A DNA stretch of 64,000 nucleotides from Phormidesmis sp963710175 (lineage in GTDB: Bacteria; Cyanobacteriota; Cyanobacteriia; Phormidesmidales; Phormidesmidaceae), in assembly GCA_963710175.1 (NCBI GenBank), contig CAVPZC010000001.1, positions 1,860,001 to 1,924,000 of the forward strand. Direction: 5' to 3'. Numbering within the stretch: the first letter of the stretch is position 1; every line of letters begins with the position of its first letter. Below, piece by piece: positions 35,131-43,539 of this stretch. The translations under genes were made by a program, and so were the position numbers. The notes beneath the pieces were generated by a model. It was given only the letters and a program-made list of their open reading frames with translations. It searched no databases and had not been told where the DNA came from.

Positions 35131-36398
35131 CTGAAGGGGTGACACAACGGCTACAAGCTTTTCAGAACAGTAGCCATAGCCTTTTGCCCCTTAAGATAAT
35201 ACTCAATCTTGCCGTGATTAAGCTTTATCAGGCGTTGAACTTGTGACTGGCAGCTATGCCAAAAAGGCACCCATCGATGTGCCGATAGACCGATATAGAA
35301 GAAGCTGTGACGGCGTTGGGGACGTCCGGCTGACTCCGGTCTAGCAATGTACTTCTGTAGCGCCTTCTGCTTGAGCCGTTGACCTTGAAGTGAAGCACAT
35401 AGGTAAGCAATGGCAATCAGTAAGACGATTGCCAAGAAACGCTTATCGCTAGCTCTACAGCCTTCTAGACGGTAGCCACCGCGCTTAAAATCGCGGAACA
35501 TTTCCTCAATGTCGAATCTTTTTTGATAAGCGGCAACCGCCTCATCGAGACCGTCTAAATTAGTCAACAGAAACCAGGGTTCTTCGGGTGCGAACCCGCG
35601 ATAGCGACGTTTCCACTTACCGGCTAAACGCCCTTGCTCAAAGCCTTTACTCCGGGTTAGGGTGACGGCATTGTAGAAGCACTTCGTGCCAGCAGTCAGG
35701 CCCAGTTGGCCAAGCTTTAGCCAAGGCTGACCTTCGAGGAGAACGTAGGTTGATTTCTTCTGCCGTAAGCAGAAATAATGACCCTGCTGGCCGAGCCAGC
35801 GGGCCAAATCGACAGAACAAAACTCTCGGTCGCCAAGCACCACGACGCGATAGTCAGCCAGCACCGGTAGCGCCACCGACAACAGCGCTGTCTGCTCGTC
35901 GTAGTGGCTGTTACCCAGGCTCTCCAAACGCTGCCAGTAAAGCGGTATCGCTCGCCCTTTCCAGACAATACTGGCCATCAGCAAGTTGATATCACCCCAG
36001 GTAGTGCGGTCGATGGCGACGTAGAGCGTGCTACCTGAGGGCAGTTGCGCATCGAGAAAGACGCGCAGCAGCCCAAACCATAGCCCTCTCAGATGAAGCA
36101 CACCCAGCGTAAGGAACCGTTGGACTTTTTTCGGCGACTCTCGAACAAAATGGGTAGCGGCAGCGCCTCAGCTAAGGTTTCCAGGCGCACGTCTCGCAGG
36201 GTCTGTAGCAGTGTCACCAGGAGTGACAGCATCAGATACTGAGACGCATCGAGTTGTCGTTTGAGGGCAGTTTGGTAAGCTGTAGGTATCATATTGATTC
36301 GATAGGCTTGGGTTCTCAAAACCAGCCTATCTTTTTTTGCCTGTGGCCTGCCAATCGTTCACTGCATCTGGATTACAAAGGTTGTGTCACCCCTCCAG
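35131..36398 (-). mobile_element. IS4-family insertion sequence, copy 2 (1268 bp), nested in a MITE
   Basis: Same ends as copy 1 (CTGAAGGGGTGACACAAC at the left; the right end reads as CTGGAGGGGTGACACAAC on the minus strand). Flanked by the 9-bp repeat GCTTATTGC (35122-35130 and 36399-36407), sequence belonging to the MITE. The transposase differs from copy 1 by one residue (His for Arg in SAHRWVPFW), so the copies separated recently. Confidence 0.95.
35151..36292 (-). CDS. IS4-family transposase, copy 2, -1 frameshift
   Basis: Identical organisation to copy 1: frame 0 from ATG 36292 (TTG at 36319), slippery A AAA AAG at 36131-36125, second frame to 35151. Y-R-E-K signature and the two Asp motifs are intact. 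One residue differs from copy 1. The conserved shift in both copies supports programmed frameshifting. Confidence 0.85.
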
Positions 36399-36813
36399 GC
36401 TTATTGCTAGAAGCAAGTCCCTTCTGGCAGGGTGGCCCGCAGGGTCGGGATGGGTCGGCAACGTGCGCTACACACCGAAACCCACCCCTGCGCCCCTCTA
36501 GAGGGGATCTACTTGAGGCTATGTGTTAAAAAGCGCCGACAGTCTGGCATCACAGGCAATCACTTATCCCGAACTGACGTTGTGTAGTCTGCTATCTGAG
36601 CCAGCAGTGTCATTTTTTCGGCTGGATCAGTATTTTTACGCAAATCGCTTTTGCGGCGGTGACTGCTTTGCTAATAGTCAGATAATCTCTAAGGGAAGCC
36701 TGCGCGATGTTCTAACTTCACGACTAAAGTGTTCTAACTTCACAACAGGTTTTGCAGGCATGAAATAGGCCTTCACCTATGAAGTAGCCTGCTATACCAG
36801 AGCGCAGCCGCTG

Positions 36814-36944
36814 ATCCGGAATAGTACTTACATTTTCTTCATCTAACTGACGCCAAAATCCGGAATAATACTCACACTTCCTTTATTTAACTTGTTCTGG
36901 AACGAAGGATAATACACACAATTCCTTCCACTCGGCTGATTTAC
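36814..36944. repeat. Three imperfect ~44-bp tandem repeats upstream of the gene at 37095
   Basis: Units at 36814, 36858 and 36902 share (T)CCGGAATAnTACTCACA, a pyrimidine run with TTCCTT, and an AACT/ACTC-like end; the third is more diverged (ACGAAGGATAATACACACAA). They lie 150-280 bases before the start codon at 37095 and could be repeated protein-binding sites. The rest of 36582-37094 shows nothing convincing. Confidence 0.55.
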
Positions 36945-37094
36945 TTTACCGGTTTTGTCCTGGTGCAGATAGCAAAAAGGCGTAAAAACTGGGGTGGCTG
37001 AGGATCGAAAAGGGCTTTTTAGTCCGCAGGCTGTAATGGGTGCAAGTTTTCAAGATGCTTATGACGAATAGTTTGACTCAGGAGTTGCGGAAAG

Positions 37095-38081
37095 ATGAAC
37101 TCAGATCACGAGGTGCAAACCTCAGCCATTTTGGCCGACTTTAAAGAGGAAATTTTTTCCCAGGTCAGCGACGCTAGCGCTGTCTTTGACATTCTTGAAA
37201 AAATTCAGGAGTGGACGAACGGACAGTTCTTCATGACCAATCTTCTGTGTGACTACGTTATCAAGTATTCATCTGAAATCATCGAAGGAAAAGAAGCCGC
37301 TATAGTGGATAGAATTGTCTATCAAAAAATAGTGGACGACTGGGACAGCAACGCTGCGGCTGCCCATCTTAAGGAAATTCGCGATGCCATTTTAAACTAC
37401 GCAAGAAGAGACTCTCTGCTGCTGCTATACATACAAATTTTGCAGCGAGGATCTATCTCTGTAGACCACAGCCGTAGCCAGAAGGCGCTATTACAATCTG
37501 GTTTAGTAGCTGTCAGAAACGACAAGCTGAAGGTAGCCAATAAAATCTATGCGAGCGTTTTTGACCTGGCTTGGGTCGAGCAACAGCTACCTGGCATTAC
37601 CCGGCCTGTAGCTATCGTTTCGCCAACGCCAGAGGTGGGTCGGCCTCCGTCTTCTTCTAGGCTATATCCTAAAGTAGCAGTGGCCGTTCTGTGTTTGGCT
37701 GTACTTGCCGCTGCCGTTGCTACCTACATTCGAGAGCCTGAAAGCTCAGCGATCGCAACGCCAAACCTCCCAAGCAACCCCGAACCAGCTGCAAGTCCTC
37801 AATCATCCGCTGCCATCGAGCCAGAGAGCATCTACGTAGAGTACAAGGCCCTGTTTGACGATGGCATGGACCATGGCCAGAACGGCAGGTGGCTGCCCAT
37901 GCTAAGGAATTTTTGCAGTATTTCAAAAAGCTCCACCTACTTTACGCCCGCCGAGAAGCAGTTAGAGCAGTGGGTCGGCCTGTACCAAGAAGATATTCAG
38001 CTGGCACGCGATACGGTCATCCATGAGAAAGACGGCTCATGCCCTATAGTAGATGAAGTCTTAGAAACGGCTGTAAATTAG
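37095..38081 (+). CDS. Winged-helix part of a cyanobacterial AAA-like signalling protein, without the ATPase, with one membrane helix
   Basis: 328 residues. Residues ~30-165 match the region that follows the ATPase in 'AAA-like domain' proteins: EWTNGQFFMTNLLCDYVIKY, VYQKIVDDWDSNAAAAHLKE, LLLYIQILQRGSISVDHSRS, LLQSGLVAVRNDKLKVANKI and YASVFDLAWVEQQL, which ends the winged helix. Membrane helix at ~191-209 (VAVAVLCLAVLAAAVATYI), then a Pro/Ser linker and a ~95-residue C-terminal domain of helices that I do not recognise. The N-terminal P-loop half is absent; the gene has its own start with GGAAAG upstream, so it is a stand-alone derivative, not an obvious truncation. The LRR-kinase gene follows 62 bases later. 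Confidence 0.65.
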   Translation: MNSDHEVQTSAILADFKEEIFSQVSDASAVFDILEKIQEWTNGQFFMTNLLCDYVIKYSSEIIEGKEAAIVDRIVYQKIVDDWDSNAAAAHLKEIRDAILNYARRDSLLLLYIQILQRGSISVDHSRSQKALLQSGLVAVRNDKLKVANKIYASVFDLAWVEQQLPGITRPVAIVSPTPEVGRPPSSSRLYPKVAVAVLCLAVLAAAVATYIREPESSAIATPNLPSNPEPAASPQSSAAIEPESIYVEYKALFDDGMDHGQNGRWLPMLRNFCSISKSSTYFTPAEKQLEQWVGLYQEDIQLARDTVIHEKDGSCPIVDEVLETAVN

Positions 38082-38143
38082 AAGACGTTCTAAGTACGGC
38101 TGCTCATACCTGGCCCCAACAGCTGGCCCCAACAGCGCTATAC

Positions 38144-39556
38144 ATGGATACTCTCACCCGGCTGAGATCGGGCCAGCTAATAGGCACCAAGCAGCTGGAG
38201 CTGTCCTGTGAGCTAACTGAATTTCCCACAGAAATTCTGGATCTGGCTGATTCATTAGAAGTTTTAGTCTTATCAAACAACCGTCTCAGCGCTTTACCCG
38301 AGGCATTTTCCCGGCTAAAAAAGCTCAAGATTGCATTTTTCAATAACAATCAGTTTCAAGAATTTCCAGCAGTGCTGGCTGACTGCCCAGCGATCTCTAT
38401 GGTCAGCTTTAAAGGCAACCAGATCGCAACCATTGGCGATCATGCCTTAGCGCCGACTATCCGCTGGCTGATTCTCACTGACAACCAAATTGGGGTACTG
38501 CCTGCTGCCATTGGCAAACTCAGCACCTTGCAAAAGCTGATGCTCGCTGGCAATCAGCTGCGATCGCTACCCGATGAACTAGCCAACTGCCGAAATTTAG
38601 AACTCATTCGTCTGTCGGCCAACCGTCTGCGATCGCTGCCCGACTGGTTGTTTTCGCTACCGCGTCTATCCTGGTTAGCCTATGCCGGAAATCCCTACGG
38701 CGACAGCGAGTCCATGCCGGCGAAAAATATCTCTCAAGCATCCCTTCCCACTATTGACCCGGCTGAACTACAGCTAGGCAGCATTCTGGGCCAGGGTGCA
38801 TCCGGCGTGATCTATAAAGGGATGTGGACAGCTGTATCAGCCGATTCGGAGGCAGTTCAGCCCAGAGCGGTCGCCGTTAAGCTGTTCAAGGGCGAGATTA
38901 CCAGCGATGGGCTACCGCTGGACGAAATGCGCGCCTGTATCGCGGCGGGGCCTCACACCAATTTGGTGAGTGCCATTGGTCAGTTGAGCGATCGCTTCCC
39001 CCACCTAATAAACAACAAAGAGCAGGAGAATCAGCCTCAAAAGAAAGCAGGGTGTAAAGCAGGGCTGGTCTTCTCATTTATCTCCCCAGAGTATAAAAAC
39101 CTGGGTGATCCTCCCAATTTAGATACTTGCACAAGAGATACCTACTGTGAGGGCACCTCATTCACGCTGCCCGTGATTTTGCAAATTGCGCGTGGCATCG
39201 CCTCCGCATCTGCGCATCTTCACGCGCACGGCATTGTGCACGGCGATCTCTATGCTCACAATATTTTAGTGAATGAAGCCGGTGAGAGTTTTCTAGGTGA
39301 TTTTGGCGCTGCGTCTTTTTACGATCCCGGCAACCGCTCAATAGCAGCGGCGTTAGAGCGTTTGGAAGTGAGGGCCTTTGGCTGCTTACTGGAGGATTTG
39401 CTAGATCGCTGCTACTGCACTGAGAGCCAGACGGAGAATCAGACCGATACAATCATCCTGGCTAGTCTGCGACGCTTGCAGCAAACATGTCTACAGCCGG
39501 TACCAGCGCTCCGCCCTCTATTTACGGCTATCTGCGAAGTTTTGGCGGGGCTATGA
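38144..39556 (+). CDS. Leucine-rich-repeat protein with C-terminal Ser/Thr kinase-like domain
   Basis: 470 residues. Residues ~25-180: about six LRRs of 22-23 residues (LADSLEVLVLSNNRLSALPE; LSTLQKLMLAGNQLRSLPDE; CRNLELIRLSANRLRSLPDW). Residues ~207-470: kinase domain with Gly loop ILGQGASGVIYKG, VAVKLFKG (Lys), HGDLYAHNILVNEAG (catalytic loop, HGD in place of HRD) and LGDFGAASFYD (DFG). A Cys-rich insert (AGCKAGLVFSF; DTCTRDTYCEG) sits in the middle. Cytoplasmic; no membrane segment. Similar LRR-kinases occur in cyanobacteria and proteobacteria; partners unknown. Probably co-transcribed with the gene at 37095. Its stop is adjacent to the stop of the convergent histidine kinase. Confidence 0.88.
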   Translation: MDTLTRLRSGQLIGTKQLELSCELTEFPTEILDLADSLEVLVLSNNRLSALPEAFSRLKKLKIAFFNNNQFQEFPAVLADCPAISMVSFKGNQIATIGDHALAPTIRWLILTDNQIGVLPAAIGKLSTLQKLMLAGNQLRSLPDELANCRNLELIRLSANRLRSLPDWLFSLPRLSWLAYAGNPYGDSESMPAKNISQASLPTIDPAELQLGSILGQGASGVIYKGMWTAVSADSEAVQPRAVAVKLFKGEITSDGLPLDEMRACIAAGPHTNLVSAIGQLSDRFPHLINNKEQENQPQKKAGCKAGLVFSFISPEYKNLGDPPNLDTCTRDTYCEGTSFTLPVILQIARGIASASAHLHAHGIVHGDLYAHNILVNEAGESFLGDFGAASFYDPGNRSIAAALERLEVRAFGCLLEDLLDRCYCTESQTENQTDTIILASLRRLQQTCLQPVPALRPLFTAICEVLAGL

Positions 39557-41047
39557 CTATACTACTGAGACCGAGAGGGCGGATCGCCGATCTCCTTGGC
39601 ACGGTAGCTTGATTGTAAACCGGCTGCCTTTGTCTGCTTCAGAGCAGCATTCAAGCAATCCCTCGTGGGTTTCAACAATGACCTGATGGCAAATCGACAG
39701 ACCTAACCCCATTCCCTTACCCACTGGTTTGGTTGTAAAAAACGGATCGAAAATCTTTGACTGAATCTCTTCAGACATGCCGCCGCCATTATCTGAAATC
39801 TGAATAGAGACGCAATCTTCTAAAACCTCAGTGCAGATAGTAATTTCTGGAGCCTCTGCTTTGGTCGACAGGGCATCGACTGCATTGGTCAGAAGGTTGA
39901 GCAGCGCCTGATTTAGCTGACCTGCGTGGCACTCTATGAGCGGGAGATCGCCGTAGTTCCGGTGGATGCGGATAGCTTCTCGGTTAGGCTGTTCTCTTAG
40001 CTGTGATTGAAGAAGCATTAAAGCGCTGTCAATGCCCTCATGAATATCGGCTGCTTTAAAGCTGGCTTCATCCAAACGAGAGAAGACCCGCAGCGACTTG
40101 ACAATTTCGCGGATGCGCTCGGTGCCCGCTCTCATTGAGCCGAGCATAGCAGGAATGTCTTTAGCTAAAAAGTCTAGATCAATCTCTTTTATAGCAGCGG
40201 CAACAGCAGGGACAGGTTTGGGATAATTTTGTTGAATCAGGTCAATCAGGTTTAACAGGCTTTCAAAGGCGGCGCTTGTGGGTTCCAAATTGCCGTGGAT
40301 AAAGCTAACAGGGTTGTTAACTTCATGAGCAATTCCGGCTATAGTCTGCCCCAAACTGGTCATTTTTTCTTTGTGAATCAGCTGACTCTGGGTCTGCTTA
40401 AGCTGCTTCAGGGTTTGTTGAAGCAGCTGAGCCTGCTGCTGAAACTCCTCATTTGATTGCCGTAAAGCCTGTTCAGATTGCTTGTGCTGGCTGATATCTC
40501 GAAAAACTGCTACCGCCCCACTGACTTGGTCTTCCGCTTTAAGAGGTCTGGCATTCACACTAAACCACTGGCTCTGGTGAGTGCTTTTATTGACGATTCG
40601 AATCTCCGCACCATCGACTGACTTGCCTTTGAGTGCCCTAGCGATGGGGAGTTCTGCTGTGGGATAAGGGGTGACGCCATCAGCATCGAACATTTCATAG
40701 GCTTGTATCCAATGATGCAACGATTGCTCAAGCGGGTTGCTGCCTAGAAGTGCTCTCGCCGCTGGATTGCTAAATAAGGCATGTCCGGCCTGATCGACCA
40801 CAACGACAGCATTCCTCATACTGTCTAAAATAGCTTGCAGCGTCTGTAGTGCGGTCTGGGCATGTTCTAACTGCTGCGCTCTCTCCTGCAATTTTTGCAG
40901 CGCGCTTTTCAGATGCTGCTCTTGTTCGATAGCAGATTGCTCATAGAGGTTCAGCAGCTCTTCCAGGGTGGATACCTGCGCTTGGAGCTGAGCTATTTCT
41001 TCCTCTTGGGAGCAAGTATTTAAGTCCTGCATTGTACTTAGCGTCAA
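39557..41047 (-). CDS. PAS-domain sensor histidine kinase
   Basis: 496 residues, soluble. N-terminal coiled coil (residues ~10-75), a PAS domain (LQAILDSMRNAVVVVDQAGH; HQSQWFSVNARPLKAEDQVS; GAVAVFRDISQHKQSEQ), second coiled coil, then H box AGIAHEVNNPVSFIHGNLEP (residues ~241-260) and an HATPase_c domain with N box LNQALLNLLTNAVDALST, G1 SDNGGGMSEEIQSKIFDPFF and G2 GKGMGLGLSICHQVI. The His-Glu-x-N-N-P subgroup is common in cyanobacteria. No response regulator is adjacent. The gene at 41189 lies upstream on the same strand. Confidence 0.94.
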   Translation of the reverse strand: MTLSTMQDLNTCSQEEEIAQLQAQVSTLEELLNLYEQSAIEQEQHLKSALQKLQERAQQLEHAQTALQTLQAILDSMRNAVVVVDQAGHALFSNPAARALLGSNPLEQSLHHWIQAYEMFDADGVTPYPTAELPIARALKGKSVDGAEIRIVNKSTHQSQWFSVNARPLKAEDQVSGAVAVFRDISQHKQSEQALRQSNEEFQQQAQLLQQTLKQLKQTQSQLIHKEKMTSLGQTIAGIAHEVNNPVSFIHGNLEPTSAAFESLLNLIDLIQQNYPKPVPAVAAAIKEIDLDFLAKDIPAMLGSMRAGTERIREIVKSLRVFSRLDEASFKAADIHEGIDSALMLLQSQLREQPNREAIRIHRNYGDLPLIECHAGQLNQALLNLLTNAVDALSTKAEAPEITICTEVLEDCVSIQISDNGGGMSEEIQSKIFDPFFTTKPVGKGMGLGLSICHQVIVETHEGLLECCSEADKGSRFTIKLPCQGDRRSALSVSVV

Positions 41048-41082
41048 TTTTGAGTGTCATTTTTTTGGGGCGAGTCACTGAC

Positions 41083-41189
41083 ATATAGCAAAGCGCGGAT
41101 GCATTCGCGCTTCGCGGAGCACTTTGGCTGTTGCTATAGATGGCTTACAGTCAGTAATGCTGCATCAAGCAAAGTGCCGGAAGCTATAT
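41083..41189 (+). repeat. Structured dispersed element, family 2, copy B (107 bp)
   Basis: ATATAGCA start; stem I GCAAAGCGCG, loop GATGCATT, CGCGCTTCGC (one mismatch); stem II GCACTTTG (41119-41126) with CAAAGTGC (41170-41177); end GCTATAT. It fills the gap between the genes at 39557 and 41189. Stem II differs from copies A and C at most positions but still pairs. Confidence 0.8.
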
Positions 41190-41932
41190 TAGAGAAGCTG
41201 TAAGGGTCTGAAGAGACTGCCTTTATCGAATGGAATCATAGCCATTTTGATGCTCAGAGGCAGTGTTTTGAATAGGTGTGCCGCTGTCTCTGGAATCTCA
41301 ACTTTGGCAAATAGAATAATGGCAAATAGATTGCCGGAAGGCAGCATACCGCCAAATCCGAGCACTGACTTGATGCCATATGGCGCGACAAACTCTGCTT
41401 GGGCGGGAATAAACTCACTGCCCAAAGCGCTGGGGATATAAAACACGTTGCAGGTCTGGCGCTCTAGGGCAATAAGTAGATTAGGGTCGGGTGCTAGCAC
41501 ACAGCTAATATCTAGGCCAAATCCTTTGATCATTTGGGAGATCATCGGGATTTGTCTGACGGCTGTTTCGCTGGCGAGCGGGATGACCTGATGCCCTTGG
41601 GACTGGTGGCGACTGTGCCACTCGGGGCGATCGCCCGCAGTCGCCAGCAAAGTCAGACATTTGAGATCGGCAGGCAGGTCTGCCGTTTGGGTGGCAGCCG
41701 CGCGAGCCTGCGCTTGCAGTGTGCCAGGCAGAGCGCCATAGGGATGGGTCTTAAAAAATCGGCTCAGCGCGCAAGCTGACCTGCCGGTCGTCGGATCTAC
41801 CAAATTTTTGTGAAGGTATTCAATGCATCGGCAGGCTATGGTTTCTAAGCTGTCAGTCCCTTTGCCGAGCTGACGCATGGCAATGCCGATATCAGTGACG
41901 TTTTGCAAAGTGAGCTGCGCCAGGTTGTACAT
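41189..41932 (-). CDS. Cyanobacterial GAF-like sensory protein, function unknown
   Basis: 247 residues, no membrane segment. It reads as a sensory/adaptor domain of the kind placed next to histidine kinases: LTLQNVTDIGIAMRQLGKGT, CRCIEYLHKNLVDPTTGRSA, CALSRFFKTHPYGALP, KCLTLLATAGDRPEWHSRHQ, IPLASETAVRQIPMISQMIK, VFYIPSALGSEFIPAQAEFV and KSVLGFGGMLPSGNLFAIIL. GAF-like elements (a strand ending in LLA-G, later F-x-x-P-Y-G-I-x-S-V-L-G) are visible. Upstream of the PAS kinase gene on the same strand, with element B between; they may form a pair. Confidence 0.6.
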   Translation of the reverse strand: MYNLAQLTLQNVTDIGIAMRQLGKGTDSLETIACRCIEYLHKNLVDPTTGRSACALSRFFKTHPYGALPGTLQAQARAAATQTADLPADLKCLTLLATAGDRPEWHSRHQSQGHQVIPLASETAVRQIPMISQMIKGFGLDISCVLAPDPNLLIALERQTCNVFYIPSALGSEFIPAQAEFVAPYGIKSVLGFGGMLPSGNLFAIILFAKVEIPETAAHLFKTLPLSIKMAMIPFDKGSLFRPLQLL

Positions 41933-42142
41933 AGCCGGTAAAACTCATATAGGCATGACAGTTTCACTTTCAGATTGCCCGAAGCTCAGGTTAGTCAACC
42001 ACTCATCTCGAATTCACCAAGAATTTATAAAAACGAACTGACAAAGCGGATTGAGGAACCGGTGAACCTGCAACAATCGTCACAAAACGATCTAGCACAG
42101 GGCCGTAAATTGTAAGATGACGCATCAGGAGCCTTTGACTAT

Positions 42143-42826
42143 ATGGGACGCACCGTCAAGTCAGCCCCCTACCCCTATCCCTACAATGGTGACTTGCGCC
42201 CTGAAAACACGGCGCTGATGATTATCGATATGCAAACTGACTTCTGCGGTGAGGGCGGCTATGTCGATAAAATGGGATACGACTTGAGCCTGACTCGTGC
42301 GCCGATCGCACCGCTGCAAAAGCTGCTAGAGGTAATGCGCAACCAGGGCTACCATATTATGCACACTCGTGAGGGGCATCGGCGCGATCTCTCTGACCTG
42401 CCTGAAAATAAGCGGTGGCGATCGCAGCAAATTGGCGCGGGCATCGGCGACCCTGGCCCCTGCGGTCGCATTTTAGTGAGAGGAGAGGCGGGCTGGGAGA
42501 TTATCCCTGAGCTAGCGCCGCTGGAGAATGAAACGGTGATCGATAAGCCGGGCAAAGGTGCCTTTTTTGCTACCGATCTCGATCTGTTACTGCGGCAGAA
42601 GGGCATTCAAAACATCATCCTCACCGGCATTACAACAGATGTGTGCGTCCATACGACGCTACGCGAAGCCAACGACAGAGGCTATGAATGTCTGGTACTC
42701 TCGGACTGTACCGGCGCAACTGACTACGGCAATTACCAGGCCGCGCTCAAAATGATTACCATGCAGGGCGGTGTGTTTGGAGCGATCGCTACCTCCACCG
42801 AGCTAATCGGGATCCTTGAGTCCTAG
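42143..42826 (+). CDS. Isochorismatase-fold cysteine hydrolase, biuretase-like
   Basis: 227 residues. Amide hydrolase of the isochorismatase-like fold: catalytic Asp in LMIIDMQTDFCGEGGYVDKM, Lys in VIDKPGKGAFFATDLDLLL, nucleophile Cys in TGITTDVCVHTTLREANDRG. The QTDFC-GGYVDKMGYD segment, HTREGHRRDLSDLPENKRW and GGVFGAIATSTELI are those of biuret amidohydrolase and ureidoacrylate/peroxyureidoacrylate hydrolase relatives. An AtzF-C-like gene (allophanate hydrolase C-domain) lies 0.7 kb away, consistent with breakdown of biuret- or urea-like compounds, an inference. Confidence 0.82.
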   Translation: MGRTVKSAPYPYPYNGDLRPENTALMIIDMQTDFCGEGGYVDKMGYDLSLTRAPIAPLQKLLEVMRNQGYHIMHTREGHRRDLSDLPENKRWRSQQIGAGIGDPGPCGRILVRGEAGWEIIPELAPLENETVIDKPGKGAFFATDLDLLLRQKGIQNIILTGITTDVCVHTTLREANDRGYECLVLSDCTGATDYGNYQAALKMITMQGGVFGAIATSTELIGILES

Positions 42827-42879
42827 TTTTAGGCCCCTGTCTCAGTGGCTGTGTTCGCTAGCGTACCGACCGTGGCCAG

Positions 42880-43530
42880 TCACTCTGGTAAGCCTGTAGC
42901 ATAATTCCTCTGTAACTTAGAAAACCTCTGTAATTTAACGTCAGTTCGGGATAGGTGATTGCCTGTGATGCCAGACTGTCGGCGCTTTTTAACACATAGC
43001 CTAAAGTAGATCCCCTCTAGAGGGGCGCAGGGGTGGGTTTCGGTGCGTAGCGCACGTTGCCGACCCATCCCAACCCTGCGGGCCACCCTTCCAGAAGGGA
43101 CTTGCTTCGGGCAATAAGCATGAGTTGCTTATCCCAAACTCAGGTTAATTTAGAAAAAACGCGCCGATCTGGCAGATGAGGAGACAGTTCTTCACCGCCC
43201 GCTATCCGCCACAGACCGACCGGTATGTTAGTTAGCACGGCTGGCGGCGCTAGCTCAACGAGCTGTCTGACCGATAGCATGAGGCGATCAATCTCTAGCA
43301 CGCGGTGTTTCTCAGTGTCTCCTTTCACGAACTGAAGCATCTGCTTCACCAGCGTAGTAGCCCGGTTCGTATTGACGGTGAGAATTTTAGACAGCTCGCG
43401 CTGGCGGCTGTCAGCTGTCAGCTGTCAGCTTCAGAATACTCTATCCGAAACAGCTGCGAAACCCCAGTTCAGCGCCGTCTGGTTAGCACCTAAAAGCGCA
43501 CCATCTGGGCTCAGCAGCCACATCAGTTGA
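42880..43530 (-). pseudogene. Remnant of a PAS-histidine kinase, with a MITE inserted
   Basis: From high to low coordinates: a PAS fragment (QLMWLLSPDGALLGANQTAL, ~43528-43430) ending in a stop, then a frame with SRQRELSKILTVNTNRATTL, then VKQMLQFVKGDTEKHRVLEI, which corresponds to the second helix of the dimerisation domain in PAS-hybrid kinases. The H box and ATPase domain are absent. Bases 42937-43146 are a MITE; removing it and one AATTT repeat fuses VFSKL to QRFSKLQRNYATGLPE in frame, ending at 42880. It is clearly decayed and no longer a kinase. Confidence 0.65.
42937..43146. mobile_element. MITE, family 1, copy d (210 bp, uninterrupted)
   Basis: Left end AACGTCAGTTCGGGATAGG; right end, reverse complement, AACCTGAGTTTGGGATAAGC. 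Flanked by the 5-bp repeat AATTT (42932-42936 and 43147-43151). Interior has CCCTCTAGAGGGG and CCCTTCCAGAAGGG palindromes. Nearly identical to the reverse complement of copy c, so it shows that element's state before the IS entered. No coding capacity. Confidence 0.9.
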
Positions 43531-43539
43531 GAAGACTGA

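Larger units (their letters stand above)
35095..36581. mobile_element. MITE, family 1, copy c, interrupted by the IS4-family element
   Basis: Left end AACCTGAGTTCGGGATAAGC (35095), right end reverse complement AACGTCAGTTCGGGATAAGT. Removing the 1268-bp IS and one 9-bp repeat leaves 210 bp, the same length as copy d at 42937 and nearly identical to its reverse complement. GTGT flanks both ends (35091-35094 and 36582-36585), a possible 4-bp target duplication. Confidence 0.88.

Noticed and set aside
36523..36768. Plus-strand 81-residue frame after the MITE
   Set aside because: It begins inside the MITE, and no family match or codon pattern supports it.
42880..43086. Minus-strand 68-residue frame across the MITE
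   Set aside because: It is mostly MITE sequence; only its tail belongs to the old kinase frame, described with that pseudogene.
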